Assembly (NCBI GenBank): GCA_028714955.1 | Contig: JAQTLK010000007.1 | Coordinates: 1-61,089 of the forward strand | DNA: 61,089 nucleotides | Direction of reading: 5' to 3' | Source: Sulfuricella sp. | GTDB lineage: Bacteria > Pseudomonadota > Gammaproteobacteria > Burkholderiales > Sulfuricellaceae | Shown here: positions 1-9,419 of the stretch, one piece after another | Layout of the letters: every line of letters starts with the position of its first letter | How positions within the stretch are numbered: the first letter of the stretch is position 1 | Made by a program: the position numbers and the translations under genes | Notes under the pieces: generated by a model | The model's database searches: none | Seen by the model: the letters and a program-made list of their open reading frames with translations, nothing else | What the model was told of the DNA's origin: nothing

Positions 1-25
1 TCTAGGATCATATTGTTTTCCTCCC

Positions 26-2428
26 TCATGCTTGCTGTTTTTTCATGGATTTCTTGTCCGTTTTACCGCCCTGCGCCGCTCTCATCAACTTGATCAAGGC
101 GGCAATGCGCATGTCCACTTTGGCGTTTACTTCCTCCGCCGCCATGCCGGTCAGCAGTTCCAGCGCCTCGTCCACTTGCGTGACCGGGTAAACATGGAAA
201 CGTCCTTCCGCCACCGCCCGCACCACGTCCTGGCGCAGCATCAGGTGCTGGACGTTGGCGGCGGGAATCACCACGCCCTGCTCGCCGGTCAGTCCCCGTG
301 CCTGGCAGATGTCGAAGAAGCCCTCGATTTTCTCATTCACGCCCCCGATGGCCTGCACCTGTCCGAACTGGTTGATCGACCCGGTCACGGCCATGGACTG
401 CCTGACCGGCACTTCCGCCAGGCTGGAGAGCAGGGCGCAGAGCTCCGCCACCGAAGCGCTGTCGCCTTCCACCCCGCCATAGGACTGCTCGAATACCAGG
501 CTGGCGAAGAGCGGCAATGGCCGGTTCCTGGCGTAGCGTGCGGCGAGGTAGGCCGACAGGATCAGCACGCCCTTGGAATGGATTGCGCCGGAGAGCTTCG
601 CCTCGCGCTCGATGTTGAGCAGTTCGCCCTCGCCCAGGCGGGTCGTGGCGGTAACGCGCGAAGGCTGGGCGAAGGCGGTGTTGCCGAGGGCGATGACGGA
701 CAAGGCGTTGACCTGCCCCACCCTGGTGCCTGCGGTGTCGATCAGCACGGTGCCGCGCAGGATTTCCTCCTGCACCCGCTCCTTGATGCGGCTGGCGCGC
801 AGCAACTGGGTGTCGATGGCGTGCTGGACATCGGCCATGTCCACCGCCGCGCGCCCCGCCTTGTGCGCCCAGTAATCGGCTTCGCGCAGCAGGTCGGCCA
901 CCGACTGCAGGTGGGTGGAAAGCTTGTGGGCCTCCCCCGCCAGCCGCGCGCTGTGCTCGATGACGCGCGCCACGGCGGCAGGGTCGAAGGGCAGCAGTTG
1001 TTCCTTGCGCGCGAGGGTGCCGATCAGGCGGGCATAGAGCAGGTCTGATTCGCCATTGCGCTCGAAACGGTCGTCGAAGTCGGCCTCCACCTTGAACAGC
1101 TCGGCGAATTCGGGGTCATAGGCGTATAGCAGATAGTAAAGGATGCGCTCGCCGAACAGCACGACCTTGACATCCAGCGGCACCGCTTCCGGCTCCAGCG
1201 ATACCGTGCTGACCAGGCTGAGGATCTGCGCCAGCGATTCGATGCGGATTTCGCGTGCGTGCAAGACTCGTTTCAGGCCTTCCCAGGCGTAAAGCTGGGT
1301 CAGCACCTTGTAGGCGTCCAGCAGCAGGTAGCCGCCATTGGCGCGGTGCAGGGCGCCTGGCTTGATGAGGTTGAAATCGGTGACCAGGTTGCCGAACTGG
1401 GCCAGATATTCCACTTGTCCAATCAGGTTGTGGTGCATCGGACTGTCTTCATATACCACCGGGGCGCCCTGGGAAGCGGAGTGGTCGACCAGCACGTTGA
1501 TGCCATAACGGCGGAACTGCGGGGGGATGCCGGCTGCCTGCCCTTCCTCGGTGTGGCGAAAATCGCCCGCGTTGTCGATCACGTCCTGCTGCACTGCGTC
1601 GAAATAGGCCATCACGGCGGGGATGAGCAGAAACGCCAGACGCGCTTCATCCACCAGATGCCCCACGGCGAACATGGTGGTCTGGCGGTTGAGGCGCTTG
1701 AGCTTGTCGCGCGCCTCACGCTTCCACTCCGGGATGTCGTGGCGCAGTATTTTTTCCAGTTGCGCCTGCAGCTCGCCTATGGTCGCCTCGATGCGCGCTT
1801 TTTCCGATTCGTCGAGCTTGTCGTAATCTTCCGGCTTGATGATCTCGCCATCCTTCAGGGGCCCGAAGCCAAAGCCGTTCTGCGAGCGCAGCAGGGCAAT
1901 GCCGCGCAAGTGGGCGTCGTCGCCCAGCGAGCGGATGGCATTTTCCTCCTGGGCGGTGAAGGCTTCCTGCACTTCCTCCGACCTGGCGCGGTATTCCTCG
2001 CTTTCGAAGGCCGCCGGTATGGTGGCGCGCAGTTCTTCCACCAACTGCTCCATGACGCGGCGCAACCTGACCGCCATGCCGGTTGGCAGCAGCAGGGCGT
2101 GGGGTTTGTGCGGCTGCTCGAAGTTGTTGACGTAGCACAGGTCGCAGGGGACCGGCTCCCTGCGCGCCTTGCTTTCAAGGAACTGGGTGACGAAGGTGTG
2201 CTTGCCGGTGCCATGCGGCCCCATGACGAACAGGTTGTAGCCTTCGCGCCGGATGTCGCTGCCGAAGCGGATGGCATCGAGTGCCCGCGCCTGGCCGATG
2301 ATTTCGGACAAATCGTCCAGCTCGGCGGTGGTGGCGAAGGAAAACTGCTCCGGATCGCAGTGGCGGTAGAGTTGCTTCGGGGTGAGGGACGGAATAGTCG
2401 ACACGGTATTTCTCGTTTTATTCTTCAA
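26..2428 (-). CDS. Lon-family ATP-dependent protease (AAA+ plus Lon proteolytic domain)
   Basis: 800 residues. An N-terminal AAA+ region carries a Walker A loop GPHGTGKHT near residue 70, interrupted by a long coiled, charged insertion (about 130-250). The C-terminal third is a Lon-type peptidase domain with the Ser-Lys dyad visible: Ser657 in GDSAS and Lys700 in GVNEKIEG. There is no N-terminal LON substrate-binding domain, so this is not classical LonA; it resembles the LonB/YcbZ-like branch. Likely role is cytoplasmic ATP-dependent proteolysis of unknown substrates. The outermost start is TTG; a GTG eight codons in (2404) is an alternative, and neither has a strong Shine-Dalgarno. Family assignment is firm, physiological role is not. 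Confidence 0.9.
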   Translation of the reverse strand: MKNKTRNTVSTIPSLTPKQLYRHCDPEQFSFATTAELDDLSEIIGQARALDAIRFGSDIRREGYNLFVMGPHGTGKHTFVTQFLESKARREPVPCDLCYVNNFEQPHKPHALLLPTGMAVRLRRVMEQLVEELRATIPAAFESEEYRARSEEVQEAFTAQEENAIRSLGDDAHLRGIALLRSQNGFGFGPLKDGEIIKPEDYDKLDESEKARIEATIGELQAQLEKILRHDIPEWKREARDKLKRLNRQTTMFAVGHLVDEARLAFLLIPAVMAYFDAVQQDVIDNAGDFRHTEEGQAAGIPPQFRRYGINVLVDHSASQGAPVVYEDSPMHHNLIGQVEYLAQFGNLVTDFNLIKPGALHRANGGYLLLDAYKVLTQLYAWEGLKRVLHAREIRIESLAQILSLVSTVSLEPEAVPLDVKVVLFGERILYYLLYAYDPEFAELFKVEADFDDRFERNGESDLLYARLIGTLARKEQLLPFDPAAVARVIEHSARLAGEAHKLSTHLQSVADLLREADYWAHKAGRAAVDMADVQHAIDTQLLRASRIKERVQEEILRGTVLIDTAGTRVGQVNALSVIALGNTAFAQPSRVTATTRLGEGELLNIEREAKLSGAIHSKGVLILSAYLAARYARNRPLPLFASLVFEQSYGGVEGDSASVAELCALLSSLAEVPVRQSMAVTGSINQFGQVQAIGGVNEKIEGFFDICQARGLTGEQGVVIPAANVQHLMLRQDVVRAVAEGRFHVYPVTQVDEALELLTGMAAEEVNAKVDMRIAALIKLMRAAQGGKTDKKSMKKQQA

Positions 2429-2536
2429 TATTGGAATAGTTTCTCACACTTCGCCCCTTGGCTGCAGGTGCAGGAGCCCGGATTTGTTATTATGGCCGAG
2501 ACGGATTGCCGTCACATCAATTCGGGAGAAAACGAC

Positions 2537-3355
2537 ATGGCAGGATCCCAGGAAGCCGAGAACATGGCCTTGTTCTGTGATTTCGAGAACATCGCCATCG
2601 GCGTACGCGATGCCAAATACGCGCAGTTCGACATCAAGAAGGTGCTGGAGCGCCTGCTGCTCAAGGGCAGCATCGTGGTCAAGAAAGCCTACTGTGACTG
2701 GGAGCGCTACAAGGATTTCAAGGGGCCGATGCACGAGGCGTCATTCGAGCTGATCGAAATCCCCCACGTGCGCATGTCCGGCAAGAACTCTGCCGACATC
2801 CGCATGGTGGTGGATGCGCTCGACCTGTGTTATACCAAGTCCCACGTCAAGACCTTCGTCATCATCAGCGGTGATTCGGATTTCTCCCCCCTGGTCAGCA
2901 AGCTGCGCGAAAACAACAAAACCGTGATCGGCGTGGGCGTGAAAAATTCCACCTCCGACCTGCTGATTTCCAACTGCGACGAGTTTATCTACTACGACGA
3001 CCTGGTGCGCGAACAGGAGGCCAAGAAAGGGGCGAAGAAAAAGACCGCGGCCAAGGCAGTTCCAGCCACAGTCAGGGAGGCGCCAAAGACCGAGAACGAC
3101 AAGGAACAGCAGGCGCTCGACCTGGTCACGGAGACGATAGGAGCCCTGATCGCGGAACGCGGCGAGGGGGAAAAGATCTGGGGCTCGATGGTCAAGCAGG
3201 CGCTCAAGCGCCGCCAGCCCGGCTTCAACGAAGCCTATTACGGCTTCCGTTCCTTCAACGAGCTGCTGGAGGAGGCCCAGTCGCGGCAGCTGGTGGAACT
3301 GGAACGGGACGAGAAGTCGGGCGGCTACATTGTGCGCCTGTCAAGCCGGAAATAA
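2537..3355 (+). CDS. NYN-domain protein with C-terminal OST-HTH/LOTUS domain
   Basis: 272 residues. The N-terminal half is a PIN-like NYN domain: ALFCDFENIAIG near residue 12 supplies the first acidic residues, followed by SADIRMVVDAL and IISGDSDFSPLV, the usual acidic cluster of metal-dependent RNases. A lysine-rich linker (about 160-180) precedes a C-terminal OST-HTH/LOTUS-type winged helix (about 195-270), a module that binds RNA. This suggests an RNA-processing or RNA-binding enzyme of the LabA/DUF88 group. The ATG at 2537 was chosen because GGGAGAA lies just upstream; an in-frame ATG at 2492 lacks this. It diverges from the Lon-like gene. Cellular target unknown. Confidence 0.88.
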   Translation: MAGSQEAENMALFCDFENIAIGVRDAKYAQFDIKKVLERLLLKGSIVVKKAYCDWERYKDFKGPMHEASFELIEIPHVRMSGKNSADIRMVVDALDLCYTKSHVKTFVIISGDSDFSPLVSKLRENNKTVIGVGVKNSTSDLLISNCDEFIYYDDLVREQEAKKGAKKKTAAKAVPATVREAPKTENDKEQQALDLVTETIGALIAERGEGEKIWGSMVKQALKRRQPGFNEAYYGFRSFNELLEEAQSRQLVELERDEKSGGYIVRLSSRK

Positions 3356-3434
3356 GTCCAGCGTCTCCGTTCAGCTTGCGTTAAGCTTCCCGCGCCTACA
3401 ATTTGCCTCACGTTCACACACAAGGAGGCAAATC

Positions 3435-3863
3435 ATGAAAAAGATCAGCTTGATCGTTGTATTGACCGCGGCCCTGGCTGGCCAGGCGTATGCCGGGGAC
3501 TGGAATAGCGATGCCGTGGTTGGCGGCGCGTTCGGCGGCGCGGCTGGCGCGGCCATAGGATCGGCGCTGGGCGGGCGCGATGCCGCCATCGTCGGCGGCT
3601 TGCTGGGCGGCGCGACTGGCGTCGCGGTGGCTACGCGCGATAACCAGTACCGGCGGGTCGAGTCTGTCTATTATCGTCCGGAGCCTGTTTATTATCGTCC
3701 CGCGCCGGTCTATTATTACCGCGCAGTGCCAGTTCGGCGCGTGTATTACGAGCGTTACGAGGAAGGCCCGCGCCCTGATCATTGGCGCTTCCGTCGTCAC
3801 GACCATGATGACAACCATGGCGACGGCGGCCCGCGCCGCGACTTCGAGCGCCGCGGCTGGTAA
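3435..3863 (+). CDS. Secreted glycine-zipper protein
   Basis: 142 residues. A classical signal peptide ends at AGQAYA, then a Gly/Ala-rich glycine-zipper stretch (about residues 28-60, GGAFGGAAGAAIGSALGG) predicts a membrane-embedded hairpin. The C-terminal half is rich in Tyr, Pro and Arg with imperfect repeats of VYYRPEP type, and ends in a His/Asp/Gly-rich tail (HDHDDNHGDGG) that could bind metal. The strong ribosome site AAGGAGG fixes the ATG. Likely an envelope protein of unknown function. It is monocistronic and convergent with the mutarotase. Confidence 0.8.
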   Translation: MKKISLIVVLTAALAGQAYAGDWNSDAVVGGAFGGAAGAAIGSALGGRDAAIVGGLLGGATGVAVATRDNQYRRVESVYYRPEPVYYRPAPVYYYRAVPVRRVYYERYEEGPRPDHWRFRRHDHDDNHGDGGPRRDFERRGW

Positions 3864-3875
3864 GCCTGGGCACAG

Positions 3876-3897
3876 GCGCCGCACGGGTTTGCGGCGC
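3876..3897. terminator. Hairpin between convergent genes
   Basis: GCGCCGCA and TGCGGCGC pair perfectly (8 bp) around a 6-nt loop, in the 45-bp gap between the glycine-zipper gene and the convergent mutarotase gene. Only a short T/C-rich tract follows on the plus strand, so termination efficiency is uncertain. Confidence 0.5.
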
Positions 3898-3908
3898 TTC
3901 CGTTTCCG

Positions 3909-4817
3909 TCAGGCCAGCGGTTCGACGCTGTAAACCGCCGCCATGCGGTGTTCTTCGCCGGGCTGCACGGTGACCACGTTGTCGATGGCGTTGGCGGTTT
4001 CCACGCATACCATGCCGCGATAGCCTTCGGGACCGAAATCGCCCATTTTTTCGGCTTTCTCGACCCACGGGTTCCATACCACGGCCGAGCGGGCGCCTTC
4101 GCTGGCGATGCGGATGCGGCGCTTGAACCCGCTGTCCTCGATCAGCAGGTCGGCGCTGGTGTCGAGGTAGACGCGGTCTACTTCGCTTTCGATCACGATG
4201 GCGCCGTGCTGGGTCTTGCGCGTGGTGGGGCCGACCTTGTCGAGATAGGCGCAGCCGTCGAGGCCGGTGATTTTCATGTTCGCCACGTCGCTGATGTGGA
4301 AGTAGGTGTGCAGCGCCTCGCCCAGCACGAAGGCTGCGTTGCCCTTATTGCGCGTCACCAGTACGACCCTGAGCGCGCCGCCCACGGTGACTTCCAACTC
4401 GGCGCTCGAAGCATGCGGCCATTGCGCGCGCGTGGTTTCGTTTTCCACCAGGCCGAAGCGCAGGAAGGTGGCGCCGTCTCCCAGTGCCTTGCTTTCCAGT
4501 ACCTGCCACATCACCGTGCGGGCGAAGCCGTGCCCCGGCAGGGCGGCGTCGCCGGCGTGCGGGCCGAACCACGGCCAGCACACCGGCACGCCGCCACGGA
4601 TCGACTTGCCGGGCGCGAACTTGGCGAATTTCGAGAGCCAGATCACCGGCTCCTGGCCGCGCGGCTGGAAGCTCATGACGTGGGCGCCCTGCAGGGCGAT
4701 GCTGGATTCGGCCAATGCGTTGGCGACTTCCGCGACGACCAGCCCGCCGGGGCCTTCCTTGAATGCGACATGGCCGGGAATGGCGAAGCGTTGGTTGAGA
4801 TCGGTGGTAAGCGTCAT
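3909..4817 (-). CDS. D-hexose-6-phosphate mutarotase (YeaD family)
   Basis: 302 residues, usual for YeaD-type glucose-6-phosphate 1-epimerases of the galactose-mutarotase superfamily. Family landmarks are the WPWFGPH segment, the HTYF motif with the likely catalytic His, and the C-terminal NPWVEKA and GYRGMVCVE stretches. It should interconvert the alpha and beta anomers of hexose 6-phosphates in the cytoplasm. The start at 4817 is preceded by AGGAGA. It lies 14 bp downstream of the FAD-linked oxidase gene and is probably co-transcribed with it. Confidence 0.88.
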   Translation of the reverse strand: MTLTTDLNQRFAIPGHVAFKEGPGGLVVAEVANALAESSIALQGAHVMSFQPRGQEPVIWLSKFAKFAPGKSIRGGVPVCWPWFGPHAGDAALPGHGFARTVMWQVLESKALGDGATFLRFGLVENETTRAQWPHASSAELEVTVGGALRVVLVTRNKGNAAFVLGEALHTYFHISDVANMKITGLDGCAYLDKVGPTTRKTQHGAIVIESEVDRVYLDTSADLLIEDSGFKRRIRIASEGARSAVVWNPWVEKAEKMGDFGPEGYRGMVCVETANAIDNVVTVQPGEEHRMAAVYSVEPLA

Positions 4818-4831
4818 GGTGGTCTCCTGAT

Positions 4832-6208
4832 TTATTGTGGGTCGGCAAACATCTTGCCGGGATTGAGAATATTTTTGGGGTCGAACACCTGCTTGATGTC
4901 GCGCATCAGTTGCAGCGTCACGGGGTCGATCTCGCGCGCCACGAAGGCCCGTTTCTCGCGCCCCACGCCGTGTTCGCCCGAGAGGGTGCCGTCGAGGCGC
5001 AGCACCAGGGTGAAGATTTCGTCCAGGCAGGCTTCCGCGCGCTGCAGTTCCTCCGCGTCGTCGGGGTTCACCAGCAGGTTGACGTGGATGTTGCCGTTGC
5101 CGGCGTGGCCGAAGTTGGCATTGGCGACGCGATATCGAGCGCTCAGCTCGCTCAGGCCGTGCAGCAGTTCGGGCAGGCGCGAGACCGGCACCACGATGTC
5201 TTCGTTGATCTTCTTCGGTGCGATGTCGCGCAGCAGGGGCGAGAGCGCCTTGCGCGCCGCCCACAGCGCCTTGAGATCGCTCACGATTTCCGCCCGGATG
5301 AGGCCGTCGTTGCCGCAGGCGGCGCGGATGGCCTGGGCGCTGGCAGCGATTTCGCCAGGTGCGCCGTCCACTTCGATCATCAGCAGCGCGCGGGTTTCTT
5401 GCGGCAACAGGCCGGGATGGCGGGCGCGGATCAGGTCGAGCGAGGCCTGGTCGAGAAACTCCAGCGCACTCGGCAGGGCGGGCTGCGCCATGATGGCGGC
5501 AATCGCCCGGGCGCAGCTGGCGATGTCGCGGTAATGGGCGGTCAGCCCGCCCACTGCGGCAGGCAAGGGCGTGAGCTTGAGCGTGGCCTCGGTGATGATT
5601 GCCAGCGTGCCTTCCGAGCCGATCAAGAGGCGCGTCAGGTCGTAGCCGACCACGCCCTTGGTGGTGTAGCAGCCGGTCTTGATGATGTCGCCCTTCCCCG
5701 TTACCGCTTTCAGGCCCAGCACGTGGTCGCGGGTGACGCCGTATTTCACCGCGTGCGGCCCGCCGGCGCAGGTGGCGAGGTTGCCGCCGACGCTGCAATA
5801 GGCGGCGCTGGAGGGGTCAGGGGGCCAGAAGAAGCCATGCGGCCGTGCAGCATCCTGCACTTCCTGGTTCAGCACGCCGGGTTCGCACACCAGCACGCGG
5901 TTGGCGGGGTCGACGGCGAGGATGCGCCGCATGCGTTCGAGCGACAGCGCCACGCCGCCCTGTTCCGGGATGCTGGCGCCGGTGGTGCCGGTGCCGCGGC
6001 CACGTGGCGTGAGAGGGATGGAGAATTCATTGCACAGCCGGACGACCTGCTGGACTTCTTCGCTGCTGGCGGCGAACGCCACCGCCTGGGGCGGAAAAAC
6101 CTTGCGGCTGTTGTCGTAGCCGTAGACGTAGCAGCTCGCCTGGTCGGTCAGCAGCTTGCCATCGCCGACGATGGCGCCGAGGCGGGTGAGGAGCGCCGCG
6201 GGTAGCAT
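4832..6208 (-). CDS. FAD-linked oxidase, glycolate oxidase GlcD / D-lactate dehydrogenase type
   Basis: 458 residues, matching the GlcD family length. The N-terminal FAD_binding_4 domain shows the PP-loop PRGRGTGTTGASIP and SVGGNLATCAGG. The C-terminal FAD-oxidase_C domain ends with the SGEHGVGREK motif and a DPKNILNPGKM tail. It oxidises a 2-hydroxy acid (glycolate, D-lactate or D-2-hydroxyglutarate) and passes electrons to an acceptor. No glcE or glcF lies beside it, so it may work as a single-subunit D-2-hydroxy-acid dehydrogenase. It sits directly after rfaE2 with a 4-bp gap. Substrate cannot be set from sequence. Confidence 0.88.
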   Translation of the reverse strand: MLPAALLTRLGAIVGDGKLLTDQASCYVYGYDNSRKVFPPQAVAFAASSEEVQQVVRLCNEFSIPLTPRGRGTGTTGASIPEQGGVALSLERMRRILAVDPANRVLVCEPGVLNQEVQDAARPHGFFWPPDPSSAAYCSVGGNLATCAGGPHAVKYGVTRDHVLGLKAVTGKGDIIKTGCYTTKGVVGYDLTRLLIGSEGTLAIITEATLKLTPLPAAVGGLTAHYRDIASCARAIAAIMAQPALPSALEFLDQASLDLIRARHPGLLPQETRALLMIEVDGAPGEIAASAQAIRAACGNDGLIRAEIVSDLKALWAARKALSPLLRDIAPKKINEDIVVPVSRLPELLHGLSELSARYRVANANFGHAGNGNIHVNLLVNPDDAEELQRAEACLDEIFTLVLRLDGTLSGEHGVGREKRAFVAREIDPVTLQLMRDIKQVFDPKNILNPGKMFADPQ

Positions 6209-6212
6209 GGGC

Positions 6213-6701
6213 TCAGAGAGCGCGAATCTTGGCGATGGTGGAGGTGGTCGAGCGCTCGAACAGGATCGGGATGGAATGGACCTGCCCGCCCCATTCCAGC
6301 ACTTCGCGCGCGCCGACGATGTTTTCCGCCGCCCAGTCGCCGCCCTTCACCAGAATGTCCGGGCGGCAGGCGAGGATGAGCTGGAGCGGCGTGTCTTCGT
6401 CGAACCAGGAGACCAGGCTGACGCTTTCGAGCGCCGCCAGCACCGCCATGCGGTCCTGCTGGCTGTTGACCGGGCGGTCGTCGCCCTTGCCCAGGCGTTT
6501 GACCGAGGCGTCGGTGTTGACCCCCACGACCAGGCACGCCCCCAATGCCCTGGCCTGCGCCAGATAGGTGACGTGGCCGCGGTGGAGGATGTCGAAGCAG
6601 CCATTGGTGAACACCAGCGGACGCGCCAGTGACGCGGCCCGTGCCGGGAGGTCGGCCGGGACGCAAATCTTGCGCTCGAAATCGGGGGCGGGGTAAGTCA
6701 A
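6213..6701 (-). CDS. rfaE2: D-glycero-beta-D-manno-heptose 1-phosphate adenylyltransferase
   Basis: A nucleotidyltransferase domain equal to the C-terminal half of HldE, encoded alone as is common in betaproteobacteria. The signature [14 protein letters not shown] holds the HxGH nucleotide-binding motif, and the C-terminal [10 protein letters not shown] is typical. It makes ADP-heptose for the LPS inner core. The start is uncertain: the first usable codon after the upstream dolP stop is TTG at 6701 (162 aa), without a clear ribosome site. The frame stays open further upstream, but only across dolP. A SIS-domain isomerase gene two genes upstream fits the heptose pathway. Confidence 0.87.
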   Translation of the reverse strand: MTYPAPDFERKICVPADLPARAASLARPLVFTNGCFDILHRGHVTYLAQARALGACLVVGVNTDASVKRLGKGDDRPVNSQQDRMAVLAALESVSLVSWFDEDTPLQLILACRPDILVKGGDWAAENIVGAREVLEWGGQVHSIPILFERSTTSTIAKIRAL

Positions 6702-6708
6702 GTCAAAC

Positions 6709-7275
6709 TCAGTTCTGGTATTCGAATACCTTGACCACTTTCTTGACGCCGTTGGTGGTACGGGCAATTTCCACCGCGTCGTCGGCCTCCTGGCGGGTGA
6801 CGATGCCCAGCAGGTAGACCACGCCATCCTCGGTGACGACCTTGACGTGGTTTATTGGAAACTTGTTGGCATCGATCATGCGCCCCTTGACCTTGGAGGT
6901 GATGTAGGTGTCGTTACTGTGCGAAGAGAAAGTCGTCAAAGGCCCGACCGTCATTTCGTTAAGCACGGAAGCCACGTTGGGCACGCTGCGGACAGTCTGC
7001 TCCACTTCGTTTTTCAGCGCTTCGGTGGGGGCCTGGCCGGTGAGCAGGACGTTGCGGTTATAGCTGGTCACGGTGACCTGCACCGTTTCGTTGAATTTTT
7101 CGTTGAGGCGGTTCATGGCCTTGAGTTCGATGCCCTGGTCTTCGATATAGGCGCCGGAGGTGCGGCGGTCGGCAACCATCAGCGCGCCAGCGCCGACGCC
7201 GGTGGCGACGACCGGGAAACAGCCCTGCAGGGCGGGAATCACGGCCAGCAGCAGTAACGGAAGATATTTACGCAT
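6709..7275 (-). CDS. dolP: BON-domain outer-membrane lipoprotein, DolP/YraP-like
   Basis: 188 residues. A lipoprotein signal with lipobox LQGC sits at residues 16-19, followed by two BON domains (about 45-110 and 120-188), each a phospholipid-binding fold. E. coli DolP (YraP) has the same architecture and supports outer-membrane integrity. The order rsmI / lpoA-yraN-diaA-dolP is the same as in E. coli, which strengthens the call. The stop lies 8 bp before the likely rfaE2 start, so the genes are probably one transcript. Confidence 0.88.
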   Translation of the reverse strand: MRKYLPLLLLAVIPALQGCFPVVATGVGAGALMVADRRTSGAYIEDQGIELKAMNRLNEKFNETVQVTVTSYNRNVLLTGQAPTEALKNEVEQTVRSVPNVASVLNEMTVGPLTTFSSHSNDTYITSKVKGRMIDANKFPINHVKVVTEDGVVYLLGIVTRQEADDAVEIARTTNGVKKVVKVFEYQN

Positions 7276-7881
<606 letters not shown>

Positions 7882-8217
7882 CTAGGCGCTAAAGGCATCT
7901 TTGATCCACTCCATGTTGCCGCCATCGAGCAGCACGGCGTCGAAGCGGCAGGGCGGCTGAAGCGGTTGCTGCTGCAGATAATGCTGCGCCGCGCGGATCA
8001 GCTTGCTCTGCTTGTGAGCCGTGATGCTGGCGCCCGCGCCGCCAAAATGAGGATTCTTGCGCAAGCGCACTTCAACAAAAACCAGCGTGCCGCGATCATC
8101 CATGACCAGGTCGATTTCACCCATGCGGCAGCGGTAATTTCGCGTCACCAGCTTGAGTCCTTGGCGTTGCAGGAATGCGGCGGCAAGATTTTCAGCCTCC
8201 TCGCCGATTCGGGTCAC
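7882..8217 (-). CDS. yraN: YraN family protein (UPF0102), endonuclease-like fold
   Basis: 111 residues from a GTG start whose GTGA overlaps the lpoA stop, indicating translational coupling. Visible family motifs are TRNYRCRMGEIDLVMDD and TLVFVEVRLRKN, i.e. the E-x(n)-GEIDL and VFVEV core of the restriction-endonuclease-like UPF0102 fold, and a C-terminal CRFDAVLLD. Function is unproven. Frame upstream of the GTG lies inside lpoA and was not used. Confidence 0.87.
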   Translation of the reverse strand: MTRIGEEAENLAAAFLQRQGLKLVTRNYRCRMGEIDLVMDDRGTLVFVEVRLRKNPHFGGAGASITAHKQSKLIRAAQHYLQQQPLQPPCRFDAVLLDGGNMEWIKDAFSA

Positions 8218-9407
8218 GGTGTCAATAGCGCGGCTTCTCCATTGCGAAACACGGCCAGCACGCCATCGCGCTCGACCTGATGGGCGCCGTTCAGTCTCAG
8301 CCGGCCGGTCACCCCGTCCAGTGTGAAGGGCGCGCCGGCGGGGCCGGCCTGCAGTAGTAGCGCCAGGCGCCAGGCATCGATGCCCAGGGCATAGAGGCGT
8401 TCCAGGTCGGCGCTGAACGCTTCCTGGGGCCGCGGATAGACCATCACGGCAAGGTGGTCCGGTTGCAGCAGCCACGGCATGTCGATGAAGTGAATGCCAT
8501 TCAGGTCGTAGTATTTTTCCGGCGTGTTTCTTCCCGCGTAAATTTGCGAAGTTGCATACATGGGGATGTCGTTGTCGAGGTATGGCCGCAGCAGGCGCGC
8601 ATCTCCGCCATCCATGGCAAGGAACAGCATGTCCGCCGGGTGGCTTTGCCATGCATCGCGTATGGCAACGGGATTGGTGCCATTGAAGCCGAACTGGGCG
8701 ACGAGTTTGCCGCCGAGATGCGCCCATTCATCGGCAAAGGCAAGCTGCATGCGTTTTGCCAGACTATTGCCGGAGGCAACGATAATGGCTGTTCTGCGGC
8801 CTTCGCCAAAGGCTGCCTGGGCGATCTGGCGTGCTTCGATGTCTGCTGCCAGGCTCAGGAAGTAGAGCTGCGGCGGGAGGTCGCTGAACGAGTCAGGCAG
8901 GTTCAGCGCCAGCGTCGGGACGCTGACCTGCTTGCTGGCGGCGAGCGCGCTAACGCCATTCTTGGTCAGCGGGCCGACGATGATGCGGGCGCCGGCTTGC
9001 GTTGCCTGCCGGTATGCGGCCACAATGTCGTCGGGCCGCTCGCCGCCGCTGGGGTAGACTTTAACCGGGAGGTCGCTCGCCTGGATTGTGGCGGCGGCCA
9101 TGAAGCCCTGTTTTACCGCTTCGGCGGCGCGGCCAAAGGCGGGAGAATCGAGCGGCAGCAGTAACGCAATATGCGCATTATTGGCCATGCCCGGCGCCGG
9201 TTGCCGGGGCGGCGAAGCCTCTTCGGGTGGAGCCGTTCTGGCCAGCGGCGTGATCTCGACCTGGGGTGGCGGTGCGGATTGTTGTGCCTGTCGCGCGCTG
9301 GCCAGTGGCCGTGATTCGACGCTGGCCGGTTTTTCGGGGACGGACGTGCAGGCCGCCAGCGTCACGGCAAGAAACAACAACGGAAAAAAAGCGAGGAAAC
9401 GTTGCAT
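8214..9407 (-). CDS. Penicillin-binding protein activator, LpoA-like lipoprotein
   Basis: 397 residues. A signal peptide with lipobox LAAC (about residues 16-19) predicts an outer-membrane lipoprotein. A Pro/Ala-rich linker leads into a type 1 periplasmic-binding-protein fold (about 65-397, beginning HIALLLPLDS), as in the C-terminal half of LpoA; the N-terminal TPR half of E. coli LpoA is absent. It probably activates class A PBP peptidoglycan synthesis. The ATG at 9407 is 12 bp from the divergent rsmI ATG; a TTG three codons earlier is possible. Confidence 0.85.
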   Translation of the reverse strand: MQRFLAFFPLLFLAVTLAACTSVPEKPASVESRPLASARQAQQSAPPPQVEITPLARTAPPEEASPPRQPAPGMANNAHIALLLPLDSPAFGRAAEAVKQGFMAAATIQASDLPVKVYPSGGERPDDIVAAYRQATQAGARIIVGPLTKNGVSALAASKQVSVPTLALNLPDSFSDLPPQLYFLSLAADIEARQIAQAAFGEGRRTAIIVASGNSLAKRMQLAFADEWAHLGGKLVAQFGFNGTNPVAIRDAWQSHPADMLFLAMDGGDARLLRPYLDNDIPMYATSQIYAGRNTPEKYYDLNGIHFIDMPWLLQPDHLAVMVYPRPQEAFSADLERLYALGIDAWRLALLLQAGPAGAPFTLDGVTGRLRLNGAHQVERDGVLAVFRNGEAALLTP

Positions 9408-9419
9408 CAGGACCAAGGT

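Noticed and set aside
26-2428. Classical Lon (LonA)
   Set aside because: No N-terminal LON domain and the AAA region has a long insertion; the dyad motifs fit a LonB/LonC-like protein.
4835-6205. 456-codon plus-strand frame opposite the FAD-linked oxidase
   Set aside because: Antisense shadow of a well-recognised gene with biased codon use; no motif or ribosome site.
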